Source: Planococcus halocryophilus
GTDB taxonomy: Bacteria; Bacillota; Bacilli; Bacillales_A; Planococcaceae
Direction of reading: 5' to 3'
Assembly (NCBI RefSeq): GCF_022489025.1
Contig: NZ_JAKVTG010000016.1
Location: 1 to 64,000 of the forward strand
DNA: 64,000 nt
The number at the start of each line of letters is the position of its first letter. Position 1 is the stretch's first letter. This document shows, one piece after another, positions 1 to 7,901 of the stretch. Under the pieces are notes generated by a model that saw only the letters and a program-made list of their open reading frames with translations, made no database searches and was not told the DNA's origin. The position numbers and the translations under genes were made by a program.

Positions 1-48
1 CGATGGTAGTTGGGGGTTTCCCCCTGTGAGAGTAGGACGTCGCTGGGC
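1..48 (+). rRNA. rrf: 5S ribosomal RNA, 3' end only
   Basis: The first 48 bases match the conserved 3' part of Bacillales 5S rRNA: the helix around TGGGGGTTTCCCCC and the GTGAGAGTAGGACG segment, ending in GCTGGGC. The rest of the gene lies before the window. It sits directly upstream of a tRNA cluster, as in the rRNA operons of Bacillus relatives. Confidence 0.93.
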
Positions 49-90
49 TATTCTATGTTTATTTTTTATTCCTAATGATTCTTTTACCTT

Positions 91-163
91 GCTTCCATAG
101 CTCAGCAGGTAGAGTGCTTCCATGGTAAGGAAGAGGTCACCGGTTCGAATCCGGTTGGAAGCT
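91..163 (+). tRNA. tRNA-Thr (anticodon GGT)
   Basis: A 73-nt cloverleaf. The acceptor GCTTCCA pairs with TGGAAGC, the anticodon stem CTTCC/GGAAG encloses ATGGTAA (anticodon GGT), and the T loop is GGTTCGAATCC. The CCA end is not encoded. It is the first of seven co-oriented tRNAs. Confidence 0.95.
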
Positions 164-221
164 TTTGTTTTTTTACAGAGTTTCTTTAATAGGAAATGAA
201 CTAAACGATTTTATTATGCAA

Positions 222-296
222 GGCCCCTTGGTCAAGCGGTTAAGACACCGCCCTTTCACGGCGGTAACACGGGTTCGAATCCCGTAGGGGTCACCA
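222..296 (+). tRNA. tRNA-Glu (anticodon TTC)
   Basis: A 75-nt cloverleaf including an encoded CCA. The anticodon stem CCGCC/GGCGG encloses CTTTCAC (anticodon TTC), and the T arm is GGGTTCGAATCCC. Confidence 0.95.
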
Positions 297-300
297 TTTT

Positions 301-376
301 GGAGGATTAGCTCAGCTGGGAGAGCATCTGCCTTACAAGCAGAGGGTCGGCGGTTCGATCCCGTCATCCTCCACCA
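301..376 (+). tRNA. tRNA-Val (anticodon TAC)
   Basis: A 76-nt cloverleaf with encoded CCA. The acceptor GGAGGAT pairs with ATCCTCC, and the anticodon stem TCTGC/GCAGA encloses CTTACAA (anticodon TAC). Confidence 0.95.
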
Positions 377-396
377 TTTTTTTCATAACTTTATAC

Positions 397-480
397 GGTG
401 GGGTAGCGAAGTGGCTAAACGCGGCGGACTGTAAATCCGCTCCTTCGGGTTCGGCAGTTCGAATCTGCCCCCCACCACCA
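397..480 (+). tRNA. tRNA-Tyr (anticodon GTA)
   Basis: An 84-nt class II tRNA with a long variable arm and encoded CCA. The acceptor GGTGGGG pairs with CCCCACC, the anticodon loop is CTGTAAA (anticodon GTA), and the variable arm is a TCCTTCGGGTTCGG-type hairpin. Confidence 0.95.
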
Positions 481-499
481 GTTTTATTATCAGTACCGA

Positions 500-574
500 T
501 GGGGTATAGCCAAGCGGTAAGGCAACGGGTTTTGATCCCGTCATGCCCTGGTTCGAATCCAGGTACCCCAGCCA
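500..574 (+). tRNA. tRNA-Gln (anticodon TTG)
   Basis: A 75-nt cloverleaf with encoded CCA. The acceptor TGGGGTA pairs with TACCCCA, and the anticodon loop is TTTTGAT (anticodon TTG). The leading T pairs with the terminal A, as is usual for tRNA-Gln. Confidence 0.95.
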
Positions 575-585
575 TTTTTTATTAT

Positions 586-658
586 GAGCCATTAGCTCAG
601 CTGGTAGAGCATCTGACTTTTAATCAGAGGGTCGAAGGTTCGAATCCTTCATGGCTCA
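586..658 (+). tRNA. tRNA-Lys (anticodon TTT)
   Basis: A 73-nt cloverleaf. The acceptor GAGCCAT pairs with ATGGCTC, and the anticodon stem TCTGA/TCAGA encloses CTTTTAA (anticodon TTT). CCA is not encoded. Confidence 0.95.
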
Positions 659-689
659 TTCTTTTAACATCCTTGCGCCTGTTCAGCGC

Positions 690-762
690 GGGGCCTTAGC
701 TCAGCTGGGAGAGCGCGTCGCTGGCAGTGACGAGGTCAGGGGTTCGAGCCCCCTAGGCTCCA
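690..762 (+). tRNA. tRNA-Ala (anticodon GGC)
   Basis: A 73-nt cloverleaf. The acceptor GGGGCCT pairs with AGGCTCC (one G-T pair), and the anticodon loop is CTGGCAG (anticodon GGC). It is the last tRNA of the cluster and is followed by a strong terminator. Confidence 0.95.
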
Positions 763-796
763 TTGTTCCATGTGTATTTGTACTATCCATGTGTAA

Positions 797-830
797 AAAA
801 CCCGTATCCATTCATGGATACGGGTTTTTT
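797..830. terminator. Bidirectional intrinsic terminator between tRNA cluster and citA
   Basis: The 10-bp arms CCCGTATCCA and TGGATACGGG (801-810 and 815-824) are flanked by A6 on the left and T9 on the right, so the hairpin can stop both the tRNA transcript and the converging citA transcript. Confidence 0.9.
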
Positions 831-831
831 T

Positions 832-1911
832 TTAGGTTCCGATGTATTCGGACTGTGGGCGAAAGATGACGTTATTTTCTTGTTGTTCAAGTGTATGAGC
901 TGTCCATCCCACGATGCGCGCCACACTAAAAGTTGGTGTGAACAACTGAGTTGGCATTTTGATAGATCTCATAATCGCTGCTGCATAAAATTCTACATTG
1001 GTGTAAAGTGCGCGACCGGGCTTGCGTTCATTGAGCTTTTCAACAATATAAGATTCTGCTGTCACTGCTAAATCGAGCCACGCATCTTCTCCTTGAAGTT
1101 CTAGACATTTTTTTCGAAGGATGATGGACCGTGGATCTTCTGTACGGTAAACTCGGTGACCAAAGCCCATAATTTTTTCCCCGCGATTTAACTTGTCTTC
1201 GATAACTGGAGCGATGCGCGCTTCTGTTTTTATCGTATCCAGTAAATCGATCACGCCTGACGGGGCACCGCCGTGAAGTGGACCTTTCATCGTGCCAAGA
1301 GCTGAAGTAATGGCAGATACTAAGTCCGATTCGGTCGAGATGGTGACACGCGCTGCAAAAGTTGAAGCATTCATGCCATGCTCCATCGTTAGTTTTAAAT
1401 AAGTTTCGAGCGCTTCTGTTTGTACAGCAGAAGGCTGTTGTTCGGTGATCATCCAAAGATAATTAGCGGTGTGTCCTAAATCATCTCTCGGTTCAACGGG
1501 TTGCTGTCCGTTTTGAATGCGGTAAAAAGCTGCGGTCATTACCGGCAATGCTGCTGTAAGTGCGATGGCTTGCTCTTGAGCTGATAAGGTTTGAAATTTG
1601 GTATGTGTATAAGCGGATACCAATGTCCGCATGGCATCCATTAAAGAAATTTCTTTTGGCAAAAGCTGCGTAATTTGAACAATATGCGCAGGTAGTTGGC
1701 GGTAAAAAAGTAATTGTTGTTGAAGTTGCTCTAATTGTTTGGAGTTGGGCGATTGACCATACCAAAGAAAATAAGCTGTTTCCTCAAATGATTTTCCTTG
1801 GATAACCGTGTCTACAAGTTCTCCACGATAGCGTAATTCACCTAAGTCTCCGTCTACAGAAGCAATCGCAGTTTGAACAGCTACTACGCCTTTCAATCCT
1901 TGTTGAAACAT
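832..1911 (-). CDS. citA: Citrate synthase, minor CitA type
   Basis: A 359-aa citrate synthase, which condenses oxaloacetate with acetyl-CoA. The family motifs are visible: EHGMN near residue 178, PLHGGA with the first catalytic histidine H213, and GFGHRVY with H252. The third catalytic position, normally aspartate in the NVDFY motif, is glutamate here (E307, codon GAA at 991-993 on the reverse strand). The closely divergent LysR gene matches the citA-citR arrangement of B. subtilis, where CitA is the low-activity second enzyme beside CitZ. A 2-methylcitrate synthase is a less likely alternative, since no prp genes are nearby. The ATG has an AGGAGG-like site just upstream on the reverse strand. 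Confidence 0.85.
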   Translation of the reverse strand: MFQQGLKGVVAVQTAIASVDGDLGELRYRGELVDTVIQGKSFEETAYFLWYGQSPNSKQLEQLQQQLLFYRQLPAHIVQITQLLPKEISLMDAMRTLVSAYTHTKFQTLSAQEQAIALTAALPVMTAAFYRIQNGQQPVEPRDDLGHTANYLWMITEQQPSAVQTEALETYLKLTMEHGMNASTFAARVTISTESDLVSAITSALGTMKGPLHGGAPSGVIDLLDTIKTEARIAPVIEDKLNRGEKIMGFGHRVYRTEDPRSIILRKKCLELQGEDAWLDLAVTAESYIVEKLNERKPGRALYTNVEFYAAAIMRSIKMPTQLFTPTFSVARIVGWTAHTLEQQENNVIFRPQSEYIGT

Positions 1912-2014
1912 GTGAATTCCTCCTTTTCTTTTAGTTTACTCCTACCGATTGATAATAAAAATTAAAGATATATAATTAAGACAATTAAAAATATTAATCA
2001 AAATGAGGGATGTC
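1912..2014. promoter_or_regulatory. Divergent citA-citR control region
   Basis: A 103-bp AT-rich gap between divergently transcribed citA and citR. It contains both ribosome-binding sites and should hold both promoters and the LysR-type operator. No unambiguous -35/-10 pair or T-N11-A box can be singled out by eye. Confidence 0.5.
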
Positions 2015-2896
2015 ATGGAAGTTCAATGGTTGAGAACCTTTGTGGATGCGGCAGAAACCTTGAATTTCAGAAAAACGTCAGAGCGTCTGTTGATGTCGCA
2101 GCCTAGTGTAACAGTTCACATTCGATTATTAGAAGAAAATTTAGGGCTTTCTTTATTTAAGCGTAGCCATAACCGGGTATCTTTAACAGAAGAAGGCAGG
2201 CATTTTAAAGAAAAAGCACAAAAGGTATTGGAGCAATTAGATGGCAGTGTGGAAGAATTACATGCTTTTGCGCAAGGATACCGGAAGAAATGGACATTGG
2301 CGATTTCTCCGTTAATGGCAGAAACGGTTTTACCTTATGTACTACGGTCTTTTACCGAACAACATCCAGAAGTCGAGCTAGTAATCCGTGTAGAAGAATC
2401 TGAAGCTATAGAAGATTTGGTTGAAGCAGAGGAAGTATCTGCTGGAATTTCTGCTTTGCCACCTATTGGTCGCACGATTGAACCGCTTGTTGTGTATGAA
2501 GACCCACTGCTATTTATTTTGCCGAGAGACGCTTATGATGATGAAACAGGACCAGCGATTTCAATAGAGGAAACGTTGCGGAAATCGATTTTGTTTACGC
2601 ATCATCATCCTGTTTTTTGGGAAGAGCTGCTAGAGAAATTACGCCTACACATACCCGGAGTGCGAACGATGAAAGTGACACAAGCGCATATTGTGAAACG
2701 CTTTATTCAAGAAGGACTCGGCATATCATTTTTGCCAAAATCCATGGTGCGGCGGGAATTGGTGGAAGGTCGCTTAATGGAAGCGAATTTCGATCTGTTT
2801 TCCCTCCCCACAGTCTCTACTTATTTTTTAGCGAAACAAATGGGTACACTCGAGCGAGATTTTTTAGAACGCATCCAATCGGTATACTTTACTTAA
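2015..2896 (+). CDS. citR: LysR-family regulator, CitR-like
   Basis: A LysR-type transcription factor of 293 aa. The N-terminal winged helix-turn-helix (roughly residues 1-60, with TSERLLMSQPSVTVHIRLLE) is followed by a periplasmic-binding-protein-like effector domain. The start at 2015 is chosen over an in-frame ATG at 2003 because the GAGGGA ribosome site at 2005-2010 lies correctly before 2015 and inside the longer reading. Its divergent position next to citA and the pairing known in B. subtilis suggest it represses citA. The effector cannot be read from the sequence. Confidence 0.85.
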   Translation: MEVQWLRTFVDAAETLNFRKTSERLLMSQPSVTVHIRLLEENLGLSLFKRSHNRVSLTEEGRHFKEKAQKVLEQLDGSVEELHAFAQGYRKKWTLAISPLMAETVLPYVLRSFTEQHPEVELVIRVEESEAIEDLVEAEEVSAGISALPPIGRTIEPLVVYEDPLLFILPRDAYDDETGPAISIEETLRKSILFTHHHPVFWEELLEKLRLHIPGVRTMKVTQAHIVKRFIQEGLGISFLPKSMVRRELVEGRLMEANFDLFSLPTVSTYFLAKQMGTLERDFLERIQSVYFT

Positions 2897-2911
2897 AAAG
2901 GAGAGATCGGG

Positions 2912-3475
2912 ATGATTATTGAATCAGATGGCATTCGTTTGCGGTTATTAAAAAGAGATGATTTTGAAGCGTTGTGGGCTTTGTATACACCGAAAATTTT
3001 TGAGCATATGCTCAATCAAGTAGAAATTTTTGAAGATATGGTAGCCTGGTTAGAGGCGGGTATGAATCAGTCGAATGTACTTATTTTTGCGGTAGAAAAC
3101 CCGGAAACAGCAGAAGTTATCGGAACAACACGTATATATGCAATTGACGAAACCAATAAAAGCTGTGAAATGGGCGCAACATTTTATGCACTGTCAGCAC
3201 AGCGAACGCATGTCAATACAGCCGTTAAACGTGCGTTACTTAGCTATTGTTTTGAAGAACGCGGCATGATTCGTGTTCAATTTAAGACAGATGCTGAAAA
3301 TATACGCTCGCAGAAGGCGATTGAACGTATCGGAGCGGTTAAAGAAGGCGTATTGCGAAATGAACGAATACGGTCAAATGGTAAACCACGAGATGCAGTC
3401 GTTTACTCCATTATCGACAAAGAGTGGCCAAAAGTGAAAAAAGATTTGGCTAAAAAAGCGAATAAATATACGTAA
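2912..3475 (+). CDS. GNAT-family N-acetyltransferase (RimJ/RimL type)
   Basis: A 187-aa acetyl-CoA-dependent acetyltransferase of the RimJ/RimL branch. It opens with the typical IESDGIRLRLLKRDDFEAL strand-helix, has GTTRIYAIDETNKSCEMG in the middle, and ends with the NIRSQKAIERIGAVKEGVLRNE segment that forms the acetyl-CoA pocket in this family. A strong AAAGGAGAG site precedes the ATG 15 nt after citR, so the two are probably co-transcribed. The acceptor substrate is unknown; proteins of this branch modify ribosomal protein termini or small amines. Confidence 0.85.
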   Translation: MIIESDGIRLRLLKRDDFEALWALYTPKIFEHMLNQVEIFEDMVAWLEAGMNQSNVLIFAVENPETAEVIGTTRIYAIDETNKSCEMGATFYALSAQRTHVNTAVKRALLSYCFEERGMIRVQFKTDAENIRSQKAIERIGAVKEGVLRNERIRSNGKPRDAVVYSIIDKEWPKVKKDLAKKANKYT

Positions 3476-3485
3476 AATTGTTCGG

Positions 3486-3515
3486 TTGAGCCAAAGAGAC
3501 CTTAGCGGTTACAAT
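3486..3515 (+). promoter_or_regulatory. Candidate SigA promoter for rocF
   Basis: TTGAGC (3486-3491), an 18-nt spacer and TACAAT (3510-3515) lie 31 nt before the rocF start codon. The element overlaps a longer in-frame reading from 3486, which argues that the upstream codon is not the true start. Confidence 0.5.
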
Positions 3516-3545
3516 AAGTCTATCTTGCTAAGGGGGTATAAAATA

Positions 3546-4454
3546 ATGAATAAATTAAATATTTCTATTATCGGAGTTCCAATGGACCACGGTCAAACTC
3601 GTCGTGGTGTTGATATGGGACCAAGCGCTATCCGTTATGCAGGTGTTGTAGACCGCATCGAAGAGTTAGGCCATCGCGTTACAGATGAAGGGGACATCCT
3701 GATTGGTCAAACAGACGGCAGTGTAGATACAGAAACAAATTTACGTAATTTGAAAGCGATTACTAAAGCAACAGAAGCACTTGGCGATAAAGTATTTAAC
3801 GTAGCAGAAGCTGGGAATTTCCCATTAGTACTAGGCGGCGATCACAGTATTGCGATTGGTACACTTGCTGGAATTTCAGAACGTCATGAAAACTTAGGCG
3901 TTATTTGGTATGATGCACACGCAGATATGAACACAAGCGATACATCACCATCAGGCAATATCCACGGCATGCCGCTTGCAGCAAGCTTTGGACATGGTCA
4001 TGAAAAATTAACGAACATTCGCGGGTATTCACCAAAAGTGAAACCTGAAAACATTGTTATCATCGGAGCTCGTTCAGTAGACCCAGGTGAGCGCGAATTA
4101 ATCAAAGAACACGGCATTCGCGTTTACAGCATGCACGAAATTGACAAAATGGGCATGCACGCAGTAATCGAAGAGTCAATCCGTTATTTGAAAGAAGAGC
4201 GCAACACAGACGCGGTTCACTTATCATTAGATCTTGATGGAATTGATCCTATGTACACACCAGGCGTTGGGACACCAGTTCCAGGCGGCATTAGCTACCG
4301 TGAAAGTCATTTAGCAATGGAAATGTTGTATGATGCAAACATCATTACGTCTGCTGAATTTGTAGAAGTAAACCCGATTCTTGACGAGAAAAACCGCACG
4401 GCTGATGTAGCAGTTGCGTTAATCGGTTCATTGTTCGGTGAAAAATTATTGTAA
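3546..4454 (+). CDS. rocF: Arginase
   Basis: A 302-aa arginase of the ureohydrolase family, which splits arginine into ornithine and urea with a binuclear manganese centre. The metal ligands are all in place: GGDHS (H100), DAHAD (D123, H125, D127) and SLDLDGIDP (D229, D231). The ATG at 3546 follows AAGGGGG with good spacing; an upstream TTG in the same frame adds 20 residues unlike arginases and overlaps the likely promoter. The gene stands alone, closed by a strong terminator, between the citA/citR group and sigW. Confidence 0.95.
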   Translation: MNKLNISIIGVPMDHGQTRRGVDMGPSAIRYAGVVDRIEELGHRVTDEGDILIGQTDGSVDTETNLRNLKAITKATEALGDKVFNVAEAGNFPLVLGGDHSIAIGTLAGISERHENLGVIWYDAHADMNTSDTSPSGNIHGMPLAASFGHGHEKLTNIRGYSPKVKPENIVIIGARSVDPGERELIKEHGIRVYSMHEIDKMGMHAVIEESIRYLKEERNTDAVHLSLDLDGIDPMYTPGVGTPVPGGISYRESHLAMEMLYDANIITSAEFVEVNPILDEKNRTADVAVALIGSLFGEKLL

Positions 4455-4470
4455 GTTCATTTAGATAGAA

Positions 4471-4509
4471 GACCGGAGACAACTCAATGGAGTTGTCTCC
4501 GGTCTTTTG
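4471..4509 (+). terminator. rocF intrinsic terminator
   Basis: The perfect 14-bp arms GACCGGAGACAACT (4471-4484) and its complement (4491-4504) enclose a 6-nt loop and are followed by TTTTGTT. Confidence 0.93.
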
Positions 4510-4653
4510 TTATTTAAAGTCGCTCGAGCTAAGGTTTTGGGGATAAAAAATAAAAAATAGCTATAACTAGCAACTTTATCAAATCTAAATCGTTAAAAAA
4601 TTAGTTGGATTTATTTGGGTATTGTCTGATACGATAGAATAAGAAAAAATAAT

Positions 4654-4679
4654 TGAAACTTTTTTTATAGAGATACGTA
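4654..4679 (+). promoter_or_regulatory. SigW-type ECF promoter of sigW
   Basis: TGAAAC (4654-4659), exactly 16 nt, then CGTA (4676-4679). This is the consensus of SigW-dependent promoters in B. subtilis. It lies 38 nt before sigW, so it would give autoregulation. Confidence 0.88.
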
Positions 4680-4717
4680 TATAAAGTACAGCCGCATAGG
4701 CGGAGGGAAATGAGATC

Positions 4718-5281
4718 ATGGATGCGTTAGTGAATAAACGAATAGCGAAAGTAATAAAGGGCGATCAGAACGCATTCGCCGAAATCGTGGAGCTTTACCA
4801 GCATCAGCTGTTTCAAGTGTGCTACCGCATGCTTGGCAACAAGCAGGAAGCAGAAGATATTGCTCAAGAAGCTTTTATGCGTGCGTATGTAAATATTCAT
4901 ACGTTTGATCAAAATCGGAAATTTTCTACTTGGTTATACCGCATCGCCACCAATTTATGCATCGACCGAATCCGTAAGAAAAAGCCGGATTATCATTTGG
5001 ATGCTGAAGTGCGCGGGACGGAAGGTTTGAATATGTATTCGAAAATTGCCAATGAGGATGAACTTCCAGAAGAAGAGTTAATGAGGATGGAAGTTCAAGA
5101 GCGGGTACAGTACGAAATCAGCCGCTTGCCAGATAAGTACCGTGCCGCTATTGTATTAAAGTATATTGAAGAATTGCCGCTCGCGGAAATCAGTGAAATT
5201 TTGGATTTGCCGTTAGGAACGGTAAAGACGCGTATACACCGAGGGCGAGAAGCTCTTCGCAAGCAATTGAGCAATTTGTAG
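4718..5281 (+). CDS. sigW: ECF sigma factor SigW
   Basis: A 187-aa extracytoplasmic-function sigma factor. Region 2 is clear (AEDIAQEAFMRAYVNI and FSTWLYRIATNLCIDRIRKKK, residues about 48-88), and region 4 with its helix-turn-helix lies at about 130-185 (LAEISEILDLPLGTVKTRIHRGREALRK). The place next to rsiW and upstream of cdaA-cdaR-glmM-glmS is the standard Bacillus arrangement. SigW directs the response to cell-envelope and antimicrobial-peptide stress and would recognise its own promoter just upstream. The ribosome site GGCGGAGGG precedes the ATG. Confidence 0.96.
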   Translation: MDALVNKRIAKVIKGDQNAFAEIVELYQHQLFQVCYRMLGNKQEAEDIAQEAFMRAYVNIHTFDQNRKFSTWLYRIATNLCIDRIRKKKPDYHLDAEVRGTEGLNMYSKIANEDELPEEELMRMEVQERVQYEISRLPDKYRAAIVLKYIEELPLAEISEILDLPLGTVKTRIHRGREALRKQLSNL

Positions 5282-5293
5282 GAGGCGAGCACG

Positions 5294-5929
5294 ATGAATA
5301 CGTGTCCGGAAAACGTGTTAGAGTTAATGAATCATTACCTCGATGGGGATATTAATCCAAGCGAGGAACAGCAATTAAAAGAACACTTGGAGAGCTGCCA
5401 TGATTGCAGAGAGCAGTACCAAGCTTTAAGCAAAACCATTGCATTTGTCCAAAGTGCATCTCATATACAGGCTCCTTCCGACTTTGTCCAAAAGACAATG
5501 GGACGGTTGCCGAAAGAAAGACAGCATGCGGGTATTCAACGCTGGTTAAGAAGACATCCGATGCTTGCTGCCGCCGCGTTGTTTTGTGTGTTAATGAGCA
5601 CAGCGTTGTTTACAAACTTTAACGATGATCAACAGTTTTCATTTACTAAGCAACCGAATTTAGTTGTAGAAGGGCAGACTGTTATTGTTCCTGAAGGGGA
5701 AACAGTGGTAGGCAACTTGACTGTACGCAATGGCGATTTACGGGTAGAAGGTGAGCTTCAAGGAGATGTCACGATCGTCAATGGTCAGTATATGGCATCG
5801 AGCGGTGTGATTACCGGAGAAATTGAGGAAATCGATCAAGCTTTTGAATGGCTATGGTTTACGATTAAAGAAGGATTTAAAGATGCAGCCGCTATTTTTG
5901 AAACAAATGACAATCAAACAAACGATTAA
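5294..5929 (+). CDS. rsiW: Anti-sigma factor RsiW
   Basis: A 211-aa membrane anti-sigma factor that holds SigW inactive until cleaved by site-1 and site-2 proteases. The N-terminal zinc-binding ZAS domain carries HLESCHDC (about residues 31-38). One membrane helix lies near residues 92-108 (LAAAALFCVLMSTALF). The external part resembles the beta-rich tail of B. subtilis RsiW, with VIVPEGETVVGNLTV repeats. It follows sigW by 12 nt with GGAGG, so it is co-translated, and a terminator directly after it separates it from cdaA. Confidence 0.94.
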   Translation: MNTCPENVLELMNHYLDGDINPSEEQQLKEHLESCHDCREQYQALSKTIAFVQSASHIQAPSDFVQKTMGRLPKERQHAGIQRWLRRHPMLAAAALFCVLMSTALFTNFNDDQQFSFTKQPNLVVEGQTVIVPEGETVVGNLTVRNGDLRVEGELQGDVTIVNGQYMASSGVITGEIEEIDQAFEWLWFTIKEGFKDAAAIFETNDNQTND

Positions 5930-5959
5930 ACCTATCCTCTCCTAAAGGATGGGTTTTTT
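5929..5959 (+). terminator. Terminator between rsiW and cdaA
   Basis: AACC-ATCCT (5929-5938, with one extra base) pairs with AGGATGGGTT (5946 onward), followed by a T run. It marks sigW-rsiW and cdaA onward as separate transcription units. Confidence 0.78.
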
Positions 5960-6031
5960 CTATGAAGGCAAGCCTAATTCACTTATGATATACTAAACGT
6001 ATATGCAGATGTAGAAAAGCGAGGGTTGCAG

Positions 6032-6868
6032 ATGCCTTTTTTTGAAAGTTTAACAGACCAAACACCATTTAGACTTCTAGGAAATATCATCGACATTTTA
6101 TTGGTTTGGTTCGTTGTTTATAAATTGATAACGGTCATCAAAGGGACGAAAGCCGTTCAATTGCTGAAAGGAATCTTTGTCATTATTATTGCACGCCTCG
6201 TGACGCAAGCGCTCAACCTAGAAACATTGGGTTGGATTATGCAACAGGTATTGGAATGGGGCTTTTTAGCGATCATTATTATTTTCCAACCAGAGCTGCG
6301 CCGTGCACTTGAACAGCTTGGTCGTGGGAGATTGTTTTCCAGCAGTACGTTGAACGAAGAATCTGAACGCAACCGCCTAATCGAGGCGATGTCCAAGTCT
6401 GTCAGTTATATGGCGAAACGGCGAATCGGAGCATTGGTGTCGATTGAACGCGAAACTGGTTTGAGTGAATATATTGAAACGGGAATTCCGATGAACTCGG
6501 ACCTTACATCTGAACTGATGATCAATTTATTCATTCCGAATACGCCGTTGCATGATGGAGCGGTGATTGTTCAAAAAAACCGGATTGCCGCAGCCGCTTG
6601 TTATTTGCCGCTGTCTGAAAGTCCGTTTATTTCCAAAGAGCTCGGAACACGTCACCGTGCCGCTCTTGGCATTAGTGAAGTGACCGATGCGATTACAATT
6701 GTTGTATCAGAAGAGACCGGTGCCATCAGCTTAACGGCGAATGGTGATTTGCACCGTAATTTATCACTCGAAGACTTCGAAGTGAAGTTGCGCCGAATTT
6801 GGTTCGGAGTAGCACAGCAAGAAGTCACTTCTTCTTGGTGGAATTGGAGGAGGAAAAAGAATGGATAA
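6032..6868 (+). CDS. cdaA: Diadenylate cyclase CdaA
   Basis: A 278-aa membrane c-di-AMP synthase that makes c-di-AMP from two ATP. Three membrane helices occupy about residues 15-90, followed by the DAC domain with DGA (175-177) and RHR (207-209), the catalytic and ATP-binding motifs. The start at ATG 6032 is preferred to an in-frame TTG at 6026 because GCGAGGG lies six bases before it. Its reading frame overlaps cdaR by 8 nt. The cdaA-cdaR-glmM order is conserved in Firmicutes; CdaR and GlmM are known to modulate CdaA. Confidence 0.96.
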   Translation: MPFFESLTDQTPFRLLGNIIDILLVWFVVYKLITVIKGTKAVQLLKGIFVIIIARLVTQALNLETLGWIMQQVLEWGFLAIIIIFQPELRRALEQLGRGRLFSSSTLNEESERNRLIEAMSKSVSYMAKRRIGALVSIERETGLSEYIETGIPMNSDLTSELMINLFIPNTPLHDGAVIVQKNRIAAAACYLPLSESPFISKELGTRHRAALGISEVTDAITIVVSEETGAISLTANGDLHRNLSLEDFEVKLRRIWFGVAQQEVTSSWWNWRRKKNG

Positions 6869-7829
6869 GATGATGGACAATCGCTGGTTTTTGCGTAGTA
6901 CGGCGCTGTTACTAGCCTTCCTTTTGTTCTTCTCCGTACAAGCGGAAGATAATTCCTCGGGGTCGGCGGACACTAGTCGAGTGTCGGAAGTGATTGAAGA
7001 TGTAGATCTTGAGGTATATCATGACAATGACCTTATGGTTAGCGGTGTGCCAAAAACGGCTGACTTGCATTTAACGGGTCCAGTTAGCATTGTTCAAGCA
7101 GCGCTTCAGTTAGAAGATTTTACGTTATTTGTGGATTTGCGTAACTTGCCGCTTGGCGAACACCAAGTCCCGATTCAAACTGAAAATGTCTCGGATCAAT
7201 TAACGAGTCGAGTGGATCCTGCATTTGTGAACGTCGTGATTGAAGAGCGGGTGTCGCAGGAATTTCGGATTGACCCCGATATTAACGATCGCATGCTAGC
7301 AGAAGGCTTTGTTTTAGACAAAGTGACGGTCGAACCAGAAACAGTGGTGGTGACGGGTCCTAAAAGTATGATTGACGCCATCAGCTTTGTAAAAGCCACA
7401 GTTTCTGGAGAGCAAGGTGTAAATGAATCTTTTACGACGGCCGCACGTGTACGGGTACTAGCAGAAGATTTGACGAAACTGGAAAATGCGGAAATCGAAC
7501 CGGAAGAAGTTGAAGTGGCTGTTAAAGTTGTCGAATACAGCAAAACAGTACCTGTCAGAATTGAACCGACTGGAAACGTTGGAGCAGGTATTAGCATCAC
7601 CAATTGGACCACATCCACCAATGAAATCCGGATTTACGGTCCGAAAACAGTTGTCGATGAAATGACAGAATATGTAGTAGAAGTAGACGCTGCCAGTATT
7701 ACTGCAGAAGATAATACAGTAGACGTAGAGTTGAGCATTCCGGCTGGCGCTTCGGCAGTTTCACCAGCTCAAGTAACAGTGGAAGCAGAAGTGGTAAGCG
7801 ATGATTCTGCACAATTGCCAGTAGACTAA
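6861..7829 (+). CDS. cdaR: CdaA regulator CdaR (YbbR domains)
   Basis: A 322-aa protein with an N-terminal membrane anchor (about residues 8-25) followed by extracellular YbbR repeats of about 80 residues. Repeat ends show as PETVVVTGPKSMID and NEIRIYGPKTVVDEM, with VEV-type strands between. It is shorter than B. subtilis CdaR (about 480 aa, four repeats), so it probably carries three. The ATG follows GGAGGA and overlaps the end of cdaA. The family binds CdaA at the membrane and tunes c-di-AMP synthesis. Confidence 0.92.
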   Translation: MDKMMDNRWFLRSTALLLAFLLFFSVQAEDNSSGSADTSRVSEVIEDVDLEVYHDNDLMVSGVPKTADLHLTGPVSIVQAALQLEDFTLFVDLRNLPLGEHQVPIQTENVSDQLTSRVDPAFVNVVIEERVSQEFRIDPDINDRMLAEGFVLDKVTVEPETVVVTGPKSMIDAISFVKATVSGEQGVNESFTTAARVRVLAEDLTKLENAEIEPEEVEVAVKVVEYSKTVPVRIEPTGNVGAGISITNWTTSTNEIRIYGPKTVVDEMTEYVVEVDAASITAEDNTVDVELSIPAGASAVSPAQVTVEAEVVSDDSAQLPVD

Positions 7830-7901
7830 TAGACAAAAGTAATATGGAGAAAAAATAGATTAAAAAAATAGTAGCAACTGACTGAAGGAGCGAATATTGT
7901 A

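Noticed and set aside
173-699. Several open frames of 60-80 codons on both strands in the tRNA cluster
   Set aside because: They run through well-formed tRNA genes, have no ribosome sites and repeat tRNA-derived peptide fragments; they are by-products of tRNA sequence.
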